Below, in pieces: positions 5,694-8,647 of a stretch of 8,647 nt of DNA. The notes beneath the pieces are model-generated. The model was not told the origin of the DNA, did not search any database, and worked only from the letters and a program-made list of their open reading frames with translations. The stretch's first letter is position 1, and every line of letters begins with the position of its first letter. The stretch covers positions 1-8,647 of the forward strand of contig CAJTWN010000029.1 in the NCBI GenBank assembly GCA_910580105.1, in the 5' to 3' direction. Source of the DNA: an uncultured Clostridia bacterium (GTDB lineage Bacteria; Bacillota; Clostridia; Monoglobales; Monoglobaceae). A program made the position numbers and the translations under genes.

Positions 5694-6158
5694 CTACCTC
5701 TCCTTTATCGTTATATCCAGCCGGTCCCCTTTGGTTTCCAGCACCGCATAGCTATAAACGCTGCTGCCCGGGTTCAAAAGACAAATTCCATCTTTTTGTT
5801 CAAAATACCGCATATGGGTATGGCCGAAAATACAAATTTCTGCGCCCAGCTTCTTTCCCTGTGCCAGCAATCTGCCAAGGGAACGTTTCACACCATAGTT
5901 ATGTCCATGGGTCAAAAACACCTTATGCCCATCAAATGAAAATACCCGGTCAAAGGGTACGCCAACGGTAAAATAATCATTGTTGCCAAGCACATATTCA
6001 TAACGATACTCCGGATAAGCCGCCATCATATCTTCAACATCACGATGCACATCTCCTGCATGGATAATCAAATCAATGGTTTTTCTGCCTTCACCCTCGA
6101 TAATATCCATAATACTATTAAAAAAATGATGTGAATCGCTGAGTACAATTGCCTTCAC
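5694..6158 (-). CDS. YfcE/MJ0936-type metallophosphoesterase
   Basis: A 154-residue calcineurin-like phosphoesterase with all metal-binding motifs: D8-S-H10, G35-D36, G58-N-N-D61, T-H84-G-H86 and G112-H-T-H115. Family members bind two metal ions (often Mn) and hydrolyse phosphodiesters in vitro; the physiological substrate is generally unknown. The length fits this compact single-domain family. The start is set at GTG (6158-6156), seven bases after GGGAGG and giving the typical N-terminus M-K-A-I-V-L-S-D-S-H. A longer reading frame to 6398 would run through the promoter and into the divergent gene. It is the first gene of the operon with coaX and malic enzyme, with a promoter at 6226-6254 and a leader of about 60 nt. 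Many clostridia place such a gene near rph/rdgB; here it sits with coaX. I see no defect. Confidence 0.93.
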   Translation of the reverse strand: MKAIVLSDSHHFFNSIMDIIEGEGRKTIDLIIHAGDVHRDVEDMMAAYPEYRYEYVLGNNDYFTVGVPFDRVFSFDGHKVFLTHGHNYGVKRSLGRLLAQGKKLGAEICIFGHTHMRYFEQKDGICLLNPGSSVYSYAVLETKGDRLDITIKER

Positions 6159-6225
6159 AACCCGGCCTCCCGTTTCTCTGAATTTATTTTTCATTTCACT
6201 GGAATTTTTCCAATTTGCGTGTAAT

Positions 6226-6254
6226 ATTATAACACATTTGAAAAATTTTGTCAC
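6226..6254 (-). promoter_or_regulatory. Sigma-A promoter of the phosphoesterase-coaX-malic enzyme operon
   Basis: On the minus strand GTGACA (6254-6249), 17 bp, then a perfect TATAAT (6231-6226). Transcription should start near 6219, about 60 nt before the GTG start codon. This is the best promoter match in the window. Confidence 0.85.
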
Positions 6255-6280
6255 GAAAATTATCCTCTCTGCATAAATTA
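6238..6280 (+). promoter_or_regulatory. Candidate promoter(s) for the three-gene unknown operon
   Basis: Two readings are possible. A sigma-A-type pair is TTGAAA (6238-6243), 17 bp, TATCCT (6261-6266), overlapping the divergent promoter. Alternatively, CATAAATTA (6272-6280) fits the CATAnnnTA -10 pattern of the mother-cell sporulation factor sigma-K, with a CAC about 17 bp upstream. The second would agree with a spore role for the operon but is a short AT-rich match and could be chance. Confidence 0.35.
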
Positions 6281-6327
6281 AATATAGAAACGGTATGTAA
6301 TAACCATTTCCCGAAAGGAGACCCGCT

Positions 6328-6594
6328 ATGAATATCAACGATATGATCAAGAATATGAACCCTGCCATGTTGTCCCAGGCCCTGGGGCAGATCAGCAATA
6401 TGCTGACCCCTCAGCAAATGCAGCAAATTCAACAGGCCATTCAGTCCACCGACAAGGGTGCGCTCAACAGCCAACTCAACCATCTGACTGCCGAACAACT
6501 GCAACGGGAACTTCGTGCAAATCCCAATATCGCCAAGCAACTGGCCAACAATCCCGATGTGATGAAACAGATCAATCAACTGTTCTCAAAATAG
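6328..6594 (+). CDS. Small Gln/Asn-rich protein of unknown function
   Basis: An 88-residue protein not assigned to a named family. It starts M-N-I-N-D-M-I-K-N-M-N-P and is rich in Gln, Asn and Met, with runs such as T-P-Q-Q-M-Q-Q-I-Q-Q-A-I (about residues 27-38) and L-T-A-E-Q-L-Q-R-E-L (about 53-62). The pattern predicts short amphipathic helices separated by N-P turns (N-P-A-M, N-P-N-I, N-P-D-V). There is no signal peptide or membrane segment and no cysteine. AAAGGAG precedes the ATG at normal spacing. It is the first gene of a rightward operon; the next gene begins 30 bp after its stop. Gln/Asn richness is shared with the third gene. A structural or assembly role, perhaps in the spore, is a guess from company only. 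Confidence 0.8.
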   Translation: MNINDMIKNMNPAMLSQALGQISNMLTPQQMQQIQQAIQSTDKGALNSQLNHLTAEQLQRELRANPNIAKQLANNPDVMKQINQLFSK

Positions 6595-6624
6595 CTCCGT
6601 CTGCCTGACAAGGGAGGTGATCGT

Positions 6625-6981
6625 ATGGAGGAGAACAATTTTGATTTGAGTGGCGCAGTCGAAAAATTACAGGAAATGATGGGAAGCGAAGAAGGCCAGG
6701 GACAGCTGCAGTCCATTCTGCAAATGTTTACGTCCGAAGCGCCGACACCATCCCCCTCCGGTTCAACCACGGGCGGAATTGATCCGGATAACCTGGAAAT
6801 GTTTTTTAAATTACAACAGGCAATGGCGGCAATGAACAATCCGCAAAATGACGAAAATGTCCGCTTTTTGCAGTCATTGAAACCATACTTAAAAGAACGC
6901 AGACAAAACAAGATCGACAGCGCTGTGCGGATGCTGCGTCTTTCAAAGGTCATTGAAGCAATGAAAGACATCAACGGGTGA
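6625..6981 (+). CDS. Conserved-looking acidic helical protein of unknown function
   Basis: A 118-residue soluble protein. The N-terminal half is acidic (M-E-E-N-N-F-D-L-S-G-A-V-E-K-L-Q-E-M-M-G), followed by a Pro/Ser/Thr/Gly linker (about residues 39-50). The C-terminal half has two helices rich in Met, Leu and Gln, then the motif F-L-Q-S-L-K-P-Y-L-K-E-R-R-Q-N-K-I-D (about 82-99) and A-V-R-M-L-R-L-S-K-V-I-E-A. The 'L-K-P-(Y/F)-L-x-E-x-R-(Q)-x-K-(I/L)-D-x-A' pattern is, from memory, common in short hypothetical proteins of clostridia, but I cannot give it a name. The ribosome binding site GGGAGGTGAT is almost perfectly complementary to the 16S tail, suggesting strong translation. Its TGA stop touches the next gene (GTGA overlap, or ATG six bases on), so they are translationally coupled. 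Confidence 0.85.
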   Translation: MEENNFDLSGAVEKLQEMMGSEEGQGQLQSILQMFTSEAPTPSPSGSTTGGIDPDNLEMFFKLQQAMAAMNNPQNDENVRFLQSLKPYLKERRQNKIDSAVRMLRLSKVIEAMKDING

Positions 6982-6986
6982 ACTTT

Positions 6987-7871
6987 ATGTACAGACGCTA
7001 TCAGCCAAGTATGCAATCTTCCCCTGCAAATACGCAAAATACGGGTGTCCCGCACGAGAGCCAAAATAACCGGCACCCGGAACCGCAGCAAAAAAAACAA
7101 CAGACAGCCCGGACGTCCATGCAAAACAACCGGTCTTCAATAACCAATCAATCAAACAACGGCAGTCAACCGTCATCGTCTTCCCAAATGAATGGTGTCC
7201 GAAACAGCGGACCAGCCCCGGCAAACGCCGCCATCCCAAACAACCCACGCCAAAATGGGATGCGAAACAATCCCCCGGGCGAAAATAGTTTGCAGCAAAA
7301 CCACGGTCAAGGCGGCAATTCTTTCGGGGGCAATCAGCCACAGCGCAACAATCCATTCAACCTGCGCGGTTCCGGCCGGCAACAGCCAACCAACACCAAC
7401 CAACTCTATAAAAATATTTCCATGGCAAACAGCGGACAACAGAACAACGGCGGACAGAAACAGCAAAATCAGCCAAACAACCATTCGTATGGAAACAATC
7501 AGCCCAGCGCCGACATTCATATGCACAACCACAACGGCAGCGGACATCCGCGCGGTCAAAATACCCGTCCGCAACACTCACAAAACGGATGGCAGTTTCC
7601 GTTCTTCTTATCGCCGCCCAAACAGCCGCATACAGATCAACCGCCGCCTTCCCCAAAAGGAGAAAAACATAAAAATTTTTTATTTGACCTTCTGCCTCCG
7701 GCACTCTATAATTCGGAGACAAAGAAAATCCTCGGCATAATCAATGCCGAAGATCTTTTGCTGGTTGCTTTGATTTTTATGTTTTTAGACAATGATGAAA
7801 ACGACAATCAACTGATTGTATATGCTTTAATCTATATCTTATTATCCGATTACATAGATCTCCCAATATAG
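6987..7871 (+). CDS. Asn/Gln/Pro-rich low-complexity protein with hydrophobic C-terminal domain, unknown function
   Basis: A 294-residue protein in two parts. Residues 1 to about 220 are low-complexity, dominated by Asn, Gln, Pro, Ser and Gly with His near the end (H-M-H-N-H-N-G-S-G-H), and look intrinsically disordered. Residues about 225-294 look like a conserved domain: F-L-F-D-L-L-P-P-A-L-Y-N, then A-E-D-L-L-L-V-A-L-I-F-M-F-L (hydrophobic 257-267), an acidic D-N-D-E-N-D-N loop (268-274), and L-I-V-Y-A-L-I-Y-I-L-L (276-286). Pairs of short hydrophobic helices around an acidic turn occur in small clostridial proteins often found near spore genes; this is remembered, not tested. ATG at 6987 is chosen because GGGTGA lies six bases upstream; GTG at 6978 would add three residues. 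The stop is immediately followed by repeat array B. The third member of the 6328-7871 operon; membrane or spore-surface location is inferred. Confidence 0.85.
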   Translation: MYRRYQPSMQSSPANTQNTGVPHESQNNRHPEPQQKKQQTARTSMQNNRSSITNQSNNGSQPSSSSQMNGVRNSGPAPANAAIPNNPRQNGMRNNPPGENSLQQNHGQGGNSFGGNQPQRNNPFNLRGSGRQQPTNTNQLYKNISMANSGQQNNGGQKQQNQPNNHSYGNNQPSADIHMHNHNGSGHPRGQNTRPQHSQNGWQFPFFLSPPKQPHTDQPPPSPKGEKHKNFLFDLLPPALYNSETKKILGIINAEDLLLVALIFMFLDNDENDNQLIVYALIYILLSDYIDLPI

Positions 7872-7879
7872 GAAACGCG

Positions 7880-7894
7880 CAAGCGTGACGCTTG
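7880..7894 (-). repeat. 15-bp odd palindrome, CAAGCGT type
   Basis: CAAGCGT-G-ACGCTTG, perfect 7-bp arms. It starts nine bases after the TAG stop of the gene at 6987-7871 and is the first element of array B met by transcription. It may slow or stop the transcript, but no U-tract follows. Confidence 0.75.
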
Positions 7895-8160
7895 ACCCGT
7901 CGTCGGTGCACGGCGCAATTGCTCGGTTTTCCTGCGAAAAACCTTCGCTTTGGGCGCCGACGCCTCCTCTTTCCCACAAAACGCACTGCGTTGGCGTTTT
8001 GCGGGAGCCATTTGCGGACTTCGTAGGGTTCCCGCAAAAGCTCTGCTTTTGTGGGAAGAAGGAGGCACTGGTCGAAAATGTGAAGCTTTTCTGTTAGGAA
8101 AAGCGAGCAAAAAGACCATGTGCCGACGCGCCGCGGATTTCGAAATACGGATCCGTAGGG
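7891..8160. repeat. 270-bp direct repeat, copy 1
   Basis: Matches 8203-8472 at a constant offset of 312 bp with four mismatches by eye (7906, 7907, 7910 and 8147) and no gaps. It contains an inverted two-storey form a, a long and a short TTTTGTGGG hairpin, and form c. Near-identity points to recent duplication or ongoing gene conversion. Confidence 0.9.
8069..8118 (+). repeat. Two-storey variable hairpin, form c
   Basis: Outer clamp TGGTC (8069-8073) pairs with GACCA (8114-8118). Inner stem GCTTTTC (8085-8091) pairs with GAAAAGC (8098-8104), loop TGTTAG. The internal loop has GTGAA on the left and GAGCAAAAA on the right. An identical copy lies 312 bp downstream (8381-8430). Confidence 0.7.
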
Positions 8161-8191
8161 GCGACCCTGCGTGGTCGCCCGATTCAATCTG

Positions 8192-8206
8192 CAAGACTGA
8201 GCCTTG
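8192..8206 (-). repeat. 15-bp odd palindrome, CAAGGCT/AGTCTTG variant
   Basis: Read on the minus strand as CAAGGCT-C-AGTCTTG, the equivalent position to 1044-1058. One C to T change turns a G-C pair into G-T, which remains a wobble pair if the minus strand is transcribed but is an A-C mismatch on the plus strand. Confidence 0.6.
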
Positions 8207-8472
8207 ACCCGTCGTCGTCGCCCGGCGCAATTGCTCGGTTTTCCTGCGAAAAACCTTCGCTTTGGGCGCCGACGCCTCCTCTTTCCCACAAAACGCACTG
8301 CGTTGGCGTTTTGCGGGAGCCATTTGCGGACTTCGTAGGGTTCCCGCAAAAGCTCTGCTTTTGTGGGAAGAAGGAGGCACTGGTCGAAAATGTGAAGCTT
8401 TTCTGTTAGGAAAAGCGAGCAAAAAGACCATGTGCCGACGCGCCGCGGATTTCGAAATGCGGATCCGTAGGG
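8203..8472. repeat. 270-bp direct repeat, copy 2
   Basis: Second copy of 7891-8160. After it the sequence switches: copy 1 continues into a GGGCGACC module, copy 2 into a CCCACAAAAGC hairpin. Both junctions fall at the same point after GGATCCGTAGGG, which marks a module boundary. Confidence 0.9.
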
Positions 8473-8474
8473 CT

Positions 8475-8499
8475 CCCACAAAAGCAGAGCTTTTGTGGG
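8475..8499 (+). repeat. Short CCCACAAAAGC/GCTTTTGTGGG hairpin module
   Basis: An 11-bp perfect stem (8475-8485 with 8489-8499) with loop AGA. Sister copies at 8031-8055 and 8343-8367 have loop TCT and CCCGC in the first arm. Confidence 0.75.
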
Positions 8500-8512
8500 A
8501 AGAAGGAAGAAC

Positions 8513-8562
8513 CGACCTAAAAGCGAACTTTTGGCATCCGCCAAAATGAGCGATAAAGGTCG
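8513..8562 (+). repeat. Two-storey variable hairpin, form d
   Basis: Outer clamp CGACCT (8513-8518) pairs with AGGTCG (8557-8562). Inner stem TTTTGGC (8529-8535) pairs with GCCAAAA (8540-8546), loop ATCC. The internal loop has AAAGCGAAC on the left and TGAGCGATAA on the right. Confidence 0.7.
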
Positions 8563-8578
8563 TGTTCTGACGTCGTGT

Positions 8579-8602
8579 GGTCGCCCGGAAACGTGACGTT
8601 TC
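8579..8602 (-). repeat. Inverted half GGGCGACC module plus GAAACGT odd palindrome
   Basis: GGTCGCCC (8579-8586) is followed by GAAACGT-G-ACGTTTC (8588-8602). On the minus strand this reads in the same order and with the same palindrome as 619-642 in array A. Confidence 0.7.
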
Positions 8603-8647
8603 ATCCTGTGCGCGAATGTACCGAATGGAAAAACATTTTTCCGATTG

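Larger units (their letters stand above)
7872..8647 (-). repeat. Repeat array B: mosaic of palindromic modules, continues beyond the window
   Basis: 776 bp without a credible gene, built of the same modules as array A. It opens with an odd palindrome (7880-7894) within nine bases of the preceding stop codon. Then come an inverted copy of the 112-bp segment of array A (7898-8009), a forward short CCCGCAAAAGC/GCTTTTGTGGG hairpin (8031-8055) with two-storey hairpin form c (8069-8118), and an inverted GGGCGACC module (8159-8180). Most of this is then repeated (8203-8472), followed by a further hairpin (8475-8499), two-storey form d (8513-8562) and an inverted GGTCGCCC/GAAACGT module (8579-8602). 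The final bases, read in reverse, match the GTTTTTCC-to-CGCGCA stretch of array A. Long Arg-rich frames on either strand only translate the repeats. Confidence 0.85.

Noticed and set aside
6159..6398. N-terminal extension of the metallophosphoesterase to 6398 and a minus-strand frame at 6196-6579
   Set aside because: The extension would cross the TATAAT promoter and the divergent gene; GTG at 6158 has a strong ribosome binding site and gives the standard N-terminus. The second frame is antisense to the gene at 6328-6594.
7777..8604. Minus-strand frames of 209 and 275 codons in array B
   Set aside because: They owe their length to the 270-bp duplication and GC-rich modules; the same Arg-rich peptide appears twice in each, one per repeat copy, and no start signals are present.
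481..8647. Arrays A and B as ends of a transposon carrying the 6.9-kb segment
   Set aside because: No transposase or integrase lies between them, the cargo is housekeeping genes, and the array ends are mosaics rather than defined terminal repeats with target duplications.

Overview
The window looks like a chromosomal stretch from a low-to-mid GC, spore-forming-type Bacillota, most likely a gut clostridium (Eubacteriales/Oscillospirales-like). This rests on strong AGGAGG-type ribosome binding sites, sigma-A-type promoters, intrinsic terminators, a type III pantothenate kinase, an AzgA-type purine permease, and arrays of GC-rich palindromic repeats ('gggcgacc...ggtcgccc') of a kind I associate with gut clostridia. 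Species cannot be named from the sequence alone.

Layout. (1) Positions 1-417 are AT-rich and accessory-looking. The first codons of a leftward gene and a rightward small XRE repressor gene (193-417) diverge from a region holding two copies of a 17-bp operator in perfect inverted symmetry, each covering a -35 box. (2) Positions 432-1060 have no convincing gene. A GC-rich hairpin is followed by repeat array A, a mosaic of small palindromic modules. (3) Positions 1049-3017 (minus strand) form a purine-salvage pair: an NCS2/AzgA-type nucleobase permease followed by a PRPP-dependent phosphoribosyltransferase, with a clear promoter at 3101-3129. (4) Positions 3018-3746 are a 0.7-kb gap holding that promoter, an orphan leftward terminator with folded sequence behind it, a perfect 21-bp inverted repeat around a 51-nt loop, and the terminator of the next operon. 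(5) Positions 3747-6158 (minus strand) form a tight operon: YfcE-like metallophosphoesterase, CoaX (coenzyme A synthesis) and a short-form malic enzyme. It has a near-consensus promoter at 6226-6254. (6) Positions 6328-7871 (plus strand) hold three uncharacterised genes: a small Gln/Asn-rich protein, a helical acidic protein, and an Asn/Gln/Pro-rich protein with a hydrophobic C-terminal domain. They are close-packed and translationally coupled. A role in the spore or cell envelope is possible but not shown. (7) Positions 7872-8647 are repeat array B, which includes a 270-bp near-perfect direct duplication and shares a 112-bp, 98%-identical segment with array A in inverted orientation.

The most unusual content is in the two arrays. 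Several modules keep a fixed fold while the bases in their stems change in a compensating way between copies. Both arrays abut or overlap the stop codon of the gene running into them, and they flank the intervening 6.8 kb as inverted repeats. The core genes are ordinary housekeeping functions: purine uptake and salvage, coenzyme A synthesis and malate decarboxylation.
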